Source: Gemmobacter sp.
Lineage (GTDB): Bacteria > Pseudomonadota > Alphaproteobacteria > Rhodobacterales > Rhodobacteraceae
DNA: 53,300 nucleotides
Direction: 5' to 3'
Assembly: GCF_034676705.1 (NCBI RefSeq)
Contig: NZ_JAUCBS010000004.1
Location: 1-53,300 of the forward strand
Below the pieces are notes generated by a model. It had not been told where the DNA came from. It did not search any database and saw only the letters and a program-made list of their open reading frames with translations. A program made the position numbers and the translations under genes. Every line of letters begins with the position of its first letter. Positions within the stretch are counted from its first letter, which is position 1. Of the stretch, positions 25,338 through 33,516 are shown piece by piece.

Positions 25338-25719
25338 GGATCTCGATCACATCCTGCAGATCTGTTGCCTTCGCCTCGATAGTCTTGAGCGCCATGTAGC
25401 CAAGGGCTGTTTCATCGAGCCCGATGAGCATCAACCGCTTGCGGAGCAGATCGTAATCCTGGCAGTCGATCAGGGCGATTTCGCTGGCTTGGAGTTCCCG
25501 AACAGTCTCGGCTGAGGGTTCCGCTTCAACCTTCTGCTTGGCCAAGAGGTGCGCACGCATTGACCGATCACAGCGATAGGTTGCTTCCTGATAGGCCGGT
25601 TCGGCAATGAGGACCACGCCCCAAGTCCAGAGTGGCGACACGACCTGACCTATCACTATGCCGACCGCAAGAGCGAGTGCATATCGGGCCCAGCTACTTT
25701 GCGACAATATTGAGCGCAT
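25321..25719 (-). CDS. Small membrane-anchored protein of the His-Xaa-Ser system
   Basis: 132 residues. One hydrophobic segment near the N-terminus (YALALAVGIVIGQVVSPLWT), then a mostly charged, probably extracytoplasmic part with two Cys (YRCDRS, IDCQDY). It overlaps hxsA upstream and the MauG-like gene downstream. Position and look fit the small protein family (TIGR03982-like) reported with Hxs systems; this name is from memory and was not checked. May hold HxsA or the MauG-like protein at the membrane. Confidence 0.7.
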   Translation of the reverse strand: MRSILSQSSWARYALALAVGIVIGQVVSPLWTWGVVLIAEPAYQEATYRCDRSMRAHLLAKQKVEAEPSAETVRELQASEIALIDCQDYDLLRKRLMLIGLDETALGYMALKTIEAKATDLQDVIEIHEIRY

Positions 25720-26224
25720 CGAGGACCTCGGGGGTGATCGTGCCAGTGATCTTCAGGTTCCAGTCCTTCTGGAATTTGCTGAGCGCGGTTTTGGTACCCG
25801 TGCCGACGATCCCATCAATGGCTCCAGTATAATAGCCATAGGTGAAGAGCGCGGTCTGAACGCGCTTTACGATGTCGGTGAAGACCGCACTGTTGCCAGG
25901 TAGCGTTTTCGGGGCCTCGGACGGACGTGGCAAAACGTAGGACGGCGGCGTGCTGTTGCTTGAGGGCTTCGATGGCCGGTAGGTTCCGCTGCCTCCCGAG
26001 TAGCCGCCAGTCGAGGAAGAGCGATGACTGCCATGTGAGCCGTGGCTCGAATGCGAGCGGTGCCCCGCCAGCGTGTAAGTGTGCTCGCCGCGGAGGATCT
26101 GGAACAGAGATGTCGGTGCATCATCTTCGCTGTCGAGTCGAGGTGGCTGGACGATGGCATGTGCGACCTGTGGCAGGTAGCCAGCCGCCGCTAGCGTGAT
26201 GGCGAATTTCCCGATCTTCTTCAC
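25694..26224 (-). CDS. hxsA: HxsA, His-Xaa-Ser repeat protein (probable radical-SAM target)
   Basis: 176 residues from GTG 26224, which overlaps the hxsC stop (GTGA). An N-terminal export signal (KFAITLAAAGYLPQVAHA) precedes a run of five His-Xaa-Ser units at residues 55-69 (HRS HSS HGS HGS HRS). A Gly/Ser/Pro-rich linker follows, then a peptidoglycan-binding-type domain (about 112-172: VQTALFTYGYYTGAIDGIVG…ALSKFQKDW). In the Hxs system described by Haft and Basu, the repeat region is the presumed site modified by the two radical-SAM enzymes. The product is likely exported and fixed to the cell wall. Confidence 0.92.
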   Translation of the reverse strand: MKKIGKFAITLAAAGYLPQVAHAIVQPPRLDSEDDAPTSLFQILRGEHTYTLAGHRSHSSHGSHGSHRSSSTGGYSGGSGTYRPSKPSSNSTPPSYVLPRPSEAPKTLPGNSAVFTDIVKRVQTALFTYGYYTGAIDGIVGTGTKTALSKFQKDWNLKITGTITPEVLDALNIVAK

Positions 26225-27300
26225 CGCGCACCTATCTCCATGAAGCCGTCCTCTTCTCGGTACCACTCGAAGAATCCGGCGCAGCGCATACGTAGGTTGC
26301 ATGACGCGCAGCTCTCCAGATATTTCTGCTTCCAGTCCGAAATCGACCGCGCTGCAAGATCCTGATAGGCCCGTGGCACCGTGCAGAGCGGAAAATTGTA
26401 GAGCGAGACATTCTGGCGCCGCGCTCGCATCAAATCGATTGCCGTCCCGATACTGGCGAAATCAGAACTGCTGTCAAAGAAGCATCGGGTCCAGTTCATC
26501 CGACCATATCCGATACGTTCCATCTGCATGATAGCCCAAGTCGCGGCAAATGGCAGATGCCGCGTGATGAAGTCGGCGAGACCAGGTAAGCTGGGTGCAT
26601 TCTGTCTCAGGACGACGGTCCTGAGCTCGAGTGCGGCTCCGGCGAGGCCGAGGAGCGCCAGGTTCGGGGACAGCCGTGCAAAAGCGCCAGGTTTACCGAC
26701 AATCTCGTCATGGGTCGTGGGGTCGCTAGAGTAGAGCGGAACACCCCAGAGCAGGCGCTCCCGGTGCTTGCGGAGCCAAGGGAGATCCCCCGCGTCGAAA
26801 TGCTGTCCGTTAGTCAGTATGTGGAAATTGAGATCGCCGCGCGCGGCAGACGCCGCATCGATGAAGTCGAACAAGCCCTTCTTGTGCAGCAGTGGTTCGC
26901 CACCAGAGAGCCCTATCTGTGTCCCTGGTGGTGCCAGCTGGGCCGCCGAAAGGTAATAGCCGAACATGTCCTCGTGGTGTTGCTTCGGCGGTTGCGAGCA
27001 CATGAGGCAAAGCTGGTCGCATTGCTCGGTGATGAGGAAGGTGTTGTGCCGTGACGCCGCCCGGATCAGACGATGCGCAATCCGGCGCCGCGGTTCGATC
27101 AGCAGCACATCGCCTGCGATCTCCGCCGGGGATACATCCCGCAACTGGAAGTTGGTGTGGGGGGCTTGGTAGGTCAGGACACCCGCTTCCGATGACGTGA
27201 GGATTGCATCCTCCGCACATTGCGGTACCCCGTCGGCGATCCGGGTGACGAAGGGAGAGAGCGCGGGGTCGCAGTCTGATCTTAGACGCAGCTGCATCAT
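26221..27300 (-). CDS. hxsC: HxsC, His-Xaa-Ser system radical-SAM maturase
   Basis: 359 residues from ATG 27300 (ATGA overlap with hxsB). Radical-SAM cluster motif CDQLCLMC (Cys 94, 98, 101) and the SAM-binding GLSGGEPLLHK; a C-terminal CASCNLRMRC group resembles the auxiliary-cluster part of SPASM/twitch proteins. Expected to bind a 4Fe-4S cluster, cleave SAM and act on the HxsA peptide together with HxsB. The chemical change made is not known. Confidence 0.92.
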   Translation of the reverse strand: MMQLRLRSDCDPALSPFVTRIADGVPQCAEDAILTSSEAGVLTYQAPHTNFQLRDVSPAEIAGDVLLIEPRRRIAHRLIRAASRHNTFLITEQCDQLCLMCSQPPKQHHEDMFGYYLSAAQLAPPGTQIGLSGGEPLLHKKGLFDFIDAASAARGDLNFHILTNGQHFDAGDLPWLRKHRERLLWGVPLYSSDPTTHDEIVGKPGAFARLSPNLALLGLAGAALELRTVVLRQNAPSLPGLADFITRHLPFAATWAIMQMERIGYGRMNWTRCFFDSSSDFASIGTAIDLMRARRQNVSLYNFPLCTVPRAYQDLAARSISDWKQKYLESCASCNLRMRCAGFFEWYREEDGFMEIGAR

Positions 27301-28709
27301 GGCGCGACTGGCCTCAGCGCCGCAGGAAGCCGTTCCAATCCCAGCCAACGGCACAGGGAGAATTCGACGTCAGGGTCTTCGCTGTAAAGCAACTCCATTG
27401 CCAGATCGAAGACGGCGAGGTGGCGTTGGCAGAACCAGCTCTCCTGCCGGGGCACATCAACCCGGCCGCTGCGCGAGAGATCGTCGACAGGATCGGTGCC
27501 GCAGAAGGGCTGATAGGGGCAATGAATGCAGTCAGGGTCGAAAGAATTGATATGGCCGGGTGCAAGCAGCGTCAGCTTCTCGTGGTCGAGGCCATTCATC
27601 ACGTTGCCGATGGAGAGATCAATCTGCCGGATACGCGCGAGCATACGCGCCTCGTCGCTGGGATAGATCTGACCGTCGAAATCAATGACGGCATTTGCGC
27701 CAGTCGGGACGTTGGGGTTGCGGAGATCAGTGTGGTTGTCCAAGCCGGGCGCCAAGATGCGCCGAAGGCAATGAGCGAGATAAAACTCCTCCATCGCGCT
27801 GCCCGTCTGCGCATTTCTCGCGATCAGCTTGTTGATGAAGCTTCGATAATACCCATGCCAGCCGACCGAAGTCCGTGCCGTGAGGTGGCTCTTGCGCGCG
27901 AAGCCCTGGTAGTTGATCGGGCGCAGGTAGAGCGAGGTGAGGCCGAAGGCCTCATAGGCCGCAATCAACGCTTCTGGTTCTGGCGGGTTGTCAATGTCGA
28001 TGGTCGGAAGCGCCGAGACCCGCCCGACCCCGACCATGTCGATCACCTTCCGAAGATTCTGGTAGAAAGCTTCGGTAAGAGCCCCATTCCCTGTCCTGTT
28101 TTGGGTATGGGTCTGGCGCGGCCCATCGAGTGATGTACTGATCAGAACATCGTCGTGTCCAAGAAACGCACGGGTGTTTTCATTCAGGGTCTGCAGGTTG
28201 GTGCAAACTACGAAGCTGACCCGCCGAAACCGCCGACGCGCGAATACGGCCACCGTCTCCATAAGATCCAGCCTCAGGAAGGGCTCCCCGCCTTGGAATT
28301 CGATCTGGATTTCTTCGACCGGCAGGCCGTCGAGAAACGCCAGTACCTTTTGAAGGGTCTCATCACCCCAGTCGAAGCCTCTTGCCGAGAGGGGGGCTCG
28401 CGACACCTGACAATAGGAGCATTGCAGATCACAGCGCAGTGTCGGGATCAGGATCACGTAGGCCGGGCCATCTCCGACATGTTGGCGCCGCGACCACCGC
28501 GTGAGAAAGGCTGTGTGCGCTAGATCTCCGGTCTGCTCGAAGCTGTAGCCCTTGTCCCGCAAAAACTGTTGGTCCGACGGGGTCAGCGCATCACGGGCAT
28601 ACCGGTCAACGAAGCCGCTCTCAGCCATGAAATAGGCGCCGGATTCATCGGCGAGTAATGTCCGGCGATCATCAAGGTCGCGAAACCGGAGCGGCCAGAT
28701 CCGCATCAC
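27297..28709 (-). CDS. hxsB: HxsB, His-Xaa-Ser system radical-SAM maturase
   Basis: 470 residues (GTG 28709; ATG at 28706 equally possible). The first 80 residues form an N-terminal domain; then CDLQCSYC (Cys 93, 97, 100), IEFQGGEPFLRLD, and a SPASM-like C-terminal Cys group (CIHCPYQPFC…WFCQRH) for additional Fe-S clusters. This is the layout of peptide-modifying radical-SAM enzymes. Overlaps hxsD upstream and hxsC downstream by 4 bp each, so the maturases should be made in balanced amounts. Confidence 0.92.
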   Translation of the reverse strand: MMRIWPLRFRDLDDRRTLLADESGAYFMAESGFVDRYARDALTPSDQQFLRDKGYSFEQTGDLAHTAFLTRWSRRQHVGDGPAYVILIPTLRCDLQCSYCQVSRAPLSARGFDWGDETLQKVLAFLDGLPVEEIQIEFQGGEPFLRLDLMETVAVFARRRFRRVSFVVCTNLQTLNENTRAFLGHDDVLISTSLDGPRQTHTQNRTGNGALTEAFYQNLRKVIDMVGVGRVSALPTIDIDNPPEPEALIAAYEAFGLTSLYLRPINYQGFARKSHLTARTSVGWHGYYRSFINKLIARNAQTGSAMEEFYLAHCLRRILAPGLDNHTDLRNPNVPTGANAVIDFDGQIYPSDEARMLARIRQIDLSIGNVMNGLDHEKLTLLAPGHINSFDPDCIHCPYQPFCGTDPVDDLSRSGRVDVPRQESWFCQRHLAVFDLAMELLYSEDPDVEFSLCRWLGLERLPAALRPVAP

Positions 28710-28963
28710 CGTGCCAGCATTTCGTAAAGGCTCTGCCGCAGTGGCAAAGTATCTTGGAAGATCTTCTCACGATAGACTTGGTAGGCAACCTCGCGTTTCA
28801 GGCGCACGGGATCGGTCTCGGACGCTCCTTCCACTGTCACGCCCGCATCCGTGGACCGGAATTTAAGCGCAGGATAAATGTATCTCAGGCGCAGGAGTGC
28901 TGCAGGGATGAATGGATGGAATTCCGGGTCTATTGATATATCAATAATGGCGCGCGCGGACAT
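28706..28963 (-). CDS. hxsD: HxsD, small His-Xaa-Ser system protein
   Basis: 85 residues, first gene of the Hxs operon. SARAIIDISIDPEFHPFIPA followed by a short helical part and DPVRLKREVAYQVYREKIFQ matches the pattern of HxsD. No enzymatic motif; by analogy to small partners of other radical-SAM peptide systems it may present the HxsA peptide to HxsB/HxsC (inference). Its stop overlaps the hxsB start. Confidence 0.85.
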   Translation of the reverse strand: MSARAIIDISIDPEFHPFIPAALLRLRYIYPALKFRSTDAGVTVEGASETDPVRLKREVAYQVYREKIFQDTLPLRQSLYEMLAR

Positions 28964-29482
28964 GTTGGCGATCTCGAGTTCTGCTGGAATGGCCGGTTTT
29001 CAACGAGGCGTAGCCATCATTGGACGCAGAACCGCACAAAATTCAAGTCCGGTGCTCCCCGAACATGCACTGAAGACAGGCTAGACGCTCTCCACCCTTT
29101 CCGGGGGGGGGCGAAGACCATGCGATAGAACGGGATCGGGGTATCGCTGTTGAGGGCGCTGGTGCGGCTGACGGACTGTTGGGGACTGGTCTTTATTCGG
29201 CGCGCGTCGTTGTGGGTCTGTGACGGAAGGAGGGCGCAGCCCGACTGGAGGAACAGGCCCACAATGACGCGCCACACAGATTGACGTGGGCATATCTCTC
29301 GTTTTGTCATGTGGCACTCGCGCATGGATGCCAAGCGCATCGTCTGGATCCAGAATGCGTGGAACACATGCCCTGGATCCCCAGCTTCATCGGAATGTTG
29401 CTCGGCTTCCCGGGTTTGCGCGCAGAGCATGGAGCCGCTGATCTGCTATTGTAGATCGCGCCCCACCAGGCCGAGCCTCTCG
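28964..29482. other. Region upstream of hxsD; possible small lipoprotein remnant
   Basis: Should hold the Hxs promoter, though no clear -35/-10 pair was seen. On the minus strand a frame starting near 29310 reads MTKREICPRQSVWRVIVGLF followed by LQSGCALLPS, a lipobox-like motif. Its downstream part crosses seven G in a row (29104-29110) and loses sense, so it may be a frameshifted or chance frame. Confidence 0.3.
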
Positions 29483-29686
29483 TTATTTCAGGAGATCGGC
29501 AGCCTCGACACCCAGCACGACGGCCAGACGGTCCACGACGTCAACGCTCGCGCTGTAAACGCAGCGCTCCAGCGAGCTGATGTAGGTACGGTCGATCCCG
29601 GCCCGATGCGCAAGTTCCTCCTGCGACAGGCCCCGGGCCTTTCGAAGTTTGCGCAGGTTGCGGGCCAGTTTCTCTCGGATCTCCAT
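29483..29686 (-). CDS. Small XRE-family DNA-binding protein
   Basis: 67 residues, almost entirely one helix-turn-helix: LRKLRKARGLSQEELAHRAG, then IDRTYISSLERCVYSASVDV. ATG 29686 is preferred to a GTG five codons upstream. Such single-domain regulators repress small accessory modules. Its coding strand is the same as that of the RTX gene, whose open frame runs into it in another frame. Confidence 0.85.
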   Translation of the reverse strand: MEIREKLARNLRKLRKARGLSQEELAHRAGIDRTYISSLERCVYSASVDVVDRLAVVLGVEAADLLK

Positions 29687-31059
29687 AGGTCCGAAAGGCA
29701 CGCCTTGTCGTGTATTTGACTACGGAGTATACTCGACAATACGGTTTGATTGAGGGGCCCATGATCCACTGCTCGCATTGCGCACCCTTCGGTCAGCTCT
29801 GCAAGCGATCTTCCAAGTCCACCCTGCAACTTGACCACAAGATTGCCGCCGTTCCCGGATAGCGCATAGCGCAGGCCCGAGGGTTCGTCTTCGGCGAACT
29901 GTCCCAGTGGTGCGCTGGACTCGGGTGCCAGCGCGCTGGCATCGAGCCGATCCGCGAAGAATTCAAAGTTGCGGATCCGTACGGGCCTGGCACCGGCGGC
30001 ACCGCTGAGGATGATGGTATCCTGACCTTCGCCGCCATCGAGAACGTCGCGCCCCAGCCCGCCCGACAGCGTGTCGTCCCCCGCCCCGCCGCGCAACGTA
30101 TCGTTGCCATCGCTGCCGGCGATCCAGTTGTTGCCGCTGTCGCCGGTGATCAGGTCGTCGAGAAACGAGCCCGTCACATTCTCGAACCGCTTGAACACAT
30201 GCCGGGTGCCATCGGCATAGCGCGCGGTGCCGGTGGACATGTCGGCAACGATCCCCGTTGTATCGCTGCCCTGGGCAAAAACGGTAAAGATGATGCGGTC
30301 CACACCGCCCTTGCCGTCGAACCGGCTGCCGCCGGTGCTGCCGTACACACGCACCGTTTCGTTCACGGAACTGCCATCGAAGCGCACCGTCGAGAGGTCC
30401 GAAAAGTCGAACTCCTCGATCCCGCGCAGGGTGTCCTGGTTGCCCCAGGGATCGACAGCCAGGCCGGCCCTGTTGTCGACCGTGATCGCACCCGGCACGC
30501 TGCCCGGCTCATAGTCGAAATAGGTGTAGTCCACCCTGTCGAGACCGCCCCTACCATCGATCAGATCGTTGCCCTTGCTGGAAACGAACCCCTCGGCAAT
30601 GGCCGTGCCGCCCCAGATCACCGGCGTCTGGTCCGAGCCCAGCATGGTATCGTTGCCCGCCGTGCCGTAGACATTCTCGATCCCGGAAACCCGACCGGAC
30701 GAAACGACCACCGGATCCTCGGACAATGTCCCGTTCACCTCGGAGTGCCACCGCGCCCGGTAGCGACCGGCACCAAGGTCGATGAACAGGCCGTGAAGAT
30801 GGACGCTATGGGTCTGCCCGCCGTCGCGCAGGTTGAAGCTGGCATAGGTCTCGATCTCGTCATAGCCGGTCCCGCCGCGCAAGGTGTCGGTCCCCGGCGT
30901 CAGATACATGAGCGAGCCGCCGGACCCCGAGACCAGCAGGTCGTTGTCATCGACGCCCAGATTTTCCATTTCGGCATACCAGTCGGGGAAGAAGAACGTG
31001 AACTCTCCCCCGCTGCGCAGTCTGTCGGGGCCAACCGTATTGATCAGTTCAATGGCCAT
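29488..31059 (-). CDS. RTX-type calcium-binding repeat protein, C-terminus disrupted
   Basis: 523 codons from ATG 31059. Glycine-rich nonapeptide repeats are clear in GSDGNDTLRGGAGDDTLSGG and in GTAGNDTMLGSDQTP, with others scattered; they bind Ca2+ after type I secretion. A C-terminal part with LSGAAGARPVRIRNFEFFAD fits the usual secretion-signal neighbourhood. From about residue 425 (TEGCAMRA) onward the frame reads through unrelated sequence across the XRE gene, so the true end was lost. No secretion ABC transporter gene is in the window. A second RTX scrap is at 38663-38779. Confidence 0.8.
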   Translation of the reverse strand: MAIELINTVGPDRLRSGGEFTFFFPDWYAEMENLGVDDNDLLVSGSGGSLMYLTPGTDTLRGGTGYDEIETYASFNLRDGGQTHSVHLHGLFIDLGAGRYRARWHSEVNGTLSEDPVVVSSGRVSGIENVYGTAGNDTMLGSDQTPVIWGGTAIAEGFVSSKGNDLIDGRGGLDRVDYTYFDYEPGSVPGAITVDNRAGLAVDPWGNQDTLRGIEEFDFSDLSTVRFDGSSVNETVRVYGSTGGSRFDGKGGVDRIIFTVFAQGSDTTGIVADMSTGTARYADGTRHVFKRFENVTGSFLDDLITGDSGNNWIAGSDGNDTLRGGAGDDTLSGGLGRDVLDGGEGQDTIILSGAAGARPVRIRNFEFFADRLDASALAPESSAPLGQFAEDEPSGLRYALSGNGGNLVVKLQGGLGRSLAELTEGCAMRAVDHGPLNQTVLSSILRSQIHDKACLSDLWRSERNWPATCANFERPGACRRRNLRIGPGSTVPTSARWSAAFTARALTSWTVWPSCWVSRLPIS

Positions 31060-31550
31060 ACCAGCACTCCTTACAGTCGAAAAGGACAGGCACCGGGGCA
31101 GCGAGGGATGTCGTGCGCAGACACCGCCCGCGTTTCTCTGCCCTCGCGTGATCCGTTTCTCTCAATCCGGGATCAGAACCCGCCGCGATACCAATAGACT
31201 TCGCCCAAATCCGTTCCCTGCGCCGGGAGACGTTGTTGCCAGGCCAGCTTTGCGGATCGCCAGGTTGCATGTCAATCGGCAGGTCTGGACCCGTCGTGAT
31301 CGCGTCCTGGCCCGTCACAAAGTCGAACCAGCTATCGCCGCAGCGACGCCTGGCACGATGCTGGGCGAGGAGTACCATCTGGGCGGCGGCAGATCCGGGA
31401 ATGGGCTGCGGCCCAAAGTGAGTTCGCCATAATATTCGCAGGGTGCTTCGACGCCAACCGATCATGCAGAAGGTGGATCCAGACGCCCCTTACGCATCTT
31501 CCCATAGCCTGCCCGATGGGTTATACTGACGTATAATATTTGAGGTGAGC
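31060..31550 (+). promoter_or_regulatory. Intergenic region with mazE promoter and operator palindrome
   Basis: No convincing gene in 31060-31500, although a minus-strand frame is open. Before mazE, TTATACTGACGTATAA (31521-31536) is a perfect 6-bp inverted repeat overlapping the -10 box TATAAT (31532-31537). The ribosome binding site GAGGTG is at 31542-31547. The palindrome would let the MazE-MazF complex repress its own operon. Confidence 0.65.
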
Positions 31551-31551
31551 T

Positions 31552-31809
31552 ATGCACACGACAAACCTTCGCAAGGTCGGCGGCTCGGTCATGATGGCTG
31601 TTCCGCCTGCGTTGCTGGACCTTCTGCACATCGGGGCAGGGGCCAAGGTCGGACTGGCCGTCGATAACGGGCGGCTGGTGGTCGATCCGCAGCCCCGCCC
31701 GCGCTATACGCTCGAGGAGCTGCTGGCGCAGTGCGATGGGGCGGTCGAGCGAACCGACGCGGACCACACCTGGCTCGGTGACAAGCCGATGGGTGACGAG
31801 CTGATCTGA
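31552..31809 (+). CDS. mazE: MazE-type antitoxin (AbrB fold)
   Basis: 85 residues. The first 45 (TNLRKVGGSVMMAVPPALLD, then LLHIGAGAKVGLAVDNGRLV) are a swapped-hairpin AbrB/MazE DNA-binding domain. The tail (YTLEELLAQCD…DHTWLGDKPMGDELI) is the flexible acidic part that blocks the toxin. Stop and toxin start overlap (TGATG). Confidence 0.92.
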   Translation: MHTTNLRKVGGSVMMAVPPALLDLLHIGAGAKVGLAVDNGRLVVDPQPRPRYTLEELLAQCDGAVERTDADHTWLGDKPMGDELI

Positions 31810-32141
31810 TGGAGCGCGGAGATATCTACATCGTGCCGCTGGATCCGACACAGGGCAGCGAACAGCAAGGTACGCGCCCGGTCTTGGTCGTGTCGCCAGG
31901 TCCGTTTAACCGGCTGACGGGTGTGCCCGTGGTCCTGCCGATCACCCAGGGCGGCAACTTCGCCCGAACGGCAGGCTTCGCGGTGTCGTTGATGGGGGCG
32001 GGAACCAGTATTGTCGGCGTGATACGTTGCGACCAGCCGCGTGCGCTCGATATGCGGGCCAGGAAAGGCCGCAAGATCGAAAGCATCCCGGGGGCGATCA
32101 TGGACGAGGTTCTGGCCAAGCTGGCCACGATCCTCGAGTGA
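31809..32141 (+). CDS. mazF: MazF/PemK-type mRNA endonuclease toxin
   Basis: 110 residues, the normal length. MERGDIYIVPLDPTQGSEQQ and GTRPVLVVSPGPFN hold the conserved N-terminal core and the catalytic Arg; VVLPITQGG and VIRCDQPRALDMRAR are the other family motifs. Sequence-specific RNase that halts translation when MazE decays; here a plasmid maintenance or defence module. Confidence 0.93.
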   Translation: MERGDIYIVPLDPTQGSEQQGTRPVLVVSPGPFNRLTGVPVVLPITQGGNFARTAGFAVSLMGAGTSIVGVIRCDQPRALDMRARKGRKIESIPGAIMDEVLAKLATILE

Positions 32142-32596
32142 GGTAACGACCCACGCCGCTCCTCAACGAGGGACAACTCACCACTGTATGGCGACCTTCA
32201 GCGGTGACGCCGCTCGGCCGAAATCGTGGCTGTCTCGAGGTGCGCAGGTTTGGTTTTTGCGAGCTGGAGAGCATTGCTATTCATGCGCAATGCAAAATCA
32301 GCTTAATATGTTGATGTTGATTTATTTTTTCTCTCTCTTGAGATGCGTCACGCACCAAATTCTGACCCCTACGGGGGGCAGGAGAAAGAGAGGGTACCAT
32401 GGTGTCGAGGCTGGCCATCCGACTGCCGGGATGTCCAGCGAAGTTCACGCCATGATCCGGGTATATGAGGCGGCATGACAGAGCCCGATATCGGTTGCTC
32501 CTGCTTCGTTGCGCGCCTTGCCGCGCCGGCTCACTGGTTCCAGTATCCGGACCATTGATCCCCAGGCTTGAGAGCCGACAGAATTGAGGTGCCCCC
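32142..32596. other. Intergenic region with no recognised gene
   Basis: Contains a strikingly AT-rich run (about 32290-32350, GTTGATGTTGATTTATTTTT) in otherwise GC-rich DNA. No frame has a recognisable motif. Confidence 0.4.
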
Positions 32597-33145
32597 ATGC
32601 AGAACGACCCCCTTGCCGGATGGCGGCTCGCGACAGAGCTTGGGCTGGAGGATGTCGCCATCCTTCTGGCGGGTGGGGATCCAGGAGCATTGATCCCGGA
32701 AGAAGATTGGCACGACCATATCACCTCGCCAAAGCGCGACCGGGCTCTGCCGGCCGTGGCCGGGTATCTGCGTGCTCTCGAGGCGGATGTCCGAAGCGGT
32801 GTGCTGCCAGCAAGACTGGCGTTTCATGCCCATGTCAACGCGACCACGCCCAATGCGCTGGTGCTGGTCGATCGCGGAGCGATTGAGGACATGCTCTCGC
32901 GCGATACCTTCTCACCGCCAGAGGAATGGGCTTCCACTGCCTGGGCGGACAAGCTCGTTGTCGAACGGCCGATCGATTGGGTGAACAGCCGGGTGAGAGC
33001 AGGAGACCTTCGCACCTGGTTGAGAGCCAAAGGAATGAGCGGCACCGTTTTCGATACCGAAATCACGCGCGCCAACAGCTTCCGGAGCGTAGACAATACT
33101 CTGCCGCGTCGGACAAAGGTTCCTTATGCCGGAGTGGACGCCTGA
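32597..33145 (+). CDS. Hypothetical protein
   Basis: 182 residues, no membrane segment or signal peptide. Codon use fits a real gene of this organism, and ATG 32597 opens a long clean frame (MQNDPLAGWRLATELGLEDV). It has an acidic N-terminal half and a mixed C-terminal half (RAGDLRTWLRAKGMSGTVFD). I do not recognise the family. Neighbours are mazEF and a row of broken genes. Confidence 0.6.
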   Translation: MQNDPLAGWRLATELGLEDVAILLAGGDPGALIPEEDWHDHITSPKRDRALPAVAGYLRALEADVRSGVLPARLAFHAHVNATTPNALVLVDRGAIEDMLSRDTFSPPEEWASTAWADKLVVERPIDWVNSRVRAGDLRTWLRAKGMSGTVFDTEITRANSFRSVDNTLPRRTKVPYAGVDA

Positions 33146-33187
33146 TCTGTTACTGCAGATCGCAGCGTGGGTGTGATACAGAAGGCC

Positions 33188-33323
33188 CAGGTGTGTGGCG
33201 CATCCTGATTGGCGGGTTGGGCCTGGGCTATGCCTTGCGTTGCCTCACGCCGAGGTCACTGTCTGCGAGCTGATCCCGGAAATCGCGGACTGGAACCGGG
33301 GTCCGCTGGGGCACCTGTCCGGG
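33188..33323 (+). pseudogene. Spermidine-synthase-like fragment, frameshifted
   Basis: VWRILIGGLGLGYALR in one frame continues as ALPHAEVTVCELIPEIADWN RGPLGHLSG in another, with the switch near 33236. The glycine-rich LIGGLGLG is the SAM-type cofactor site of polyamine aminopropyltransferase-like proteins. Both ends of the gene are missing; the right end is cut by the ISL3 fragment at 33324. Confidence 0.65.
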
Positions 33324-33516
33324 CAGGCCGCCGCAGCATCGGAAGAGTGAGCGTGGACACGGATCGTATTGCCATCAAGCTCAACCTGATCGGCCTTAAG
33401 CCCTGCTGGCAGAAAATCTCGTCGCGAAAACCATGACGCCATCAGCAACCTCCTTCAAAGAAGGCCAAAATGTAGCGTCTTGGTGGATCAACTGCACCAA
33501 ATGCGCGACAGAGCCC
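33324..33516 (-). mobile_element. ISL3-family left-end fragment (193 bp)
   Basis: Matches the left end of ISL3 copy B (1046 to about 1238) on the reverse strand, including the terminal repeat and the first 40 codons of the transposase. It stops inside the spermidine-synthase-like fragment, so a deletion removed the rest of both. A third insertion of this element in the same molecule. Confidence 0.9.

Noticed and set aside
31049..31465. A 138-codon minus-strand frame upstream of the RTX gene
   Set aside because: It has no recognisable domain, a poor start, and runs over the RTX start region; not enough to call a gene.
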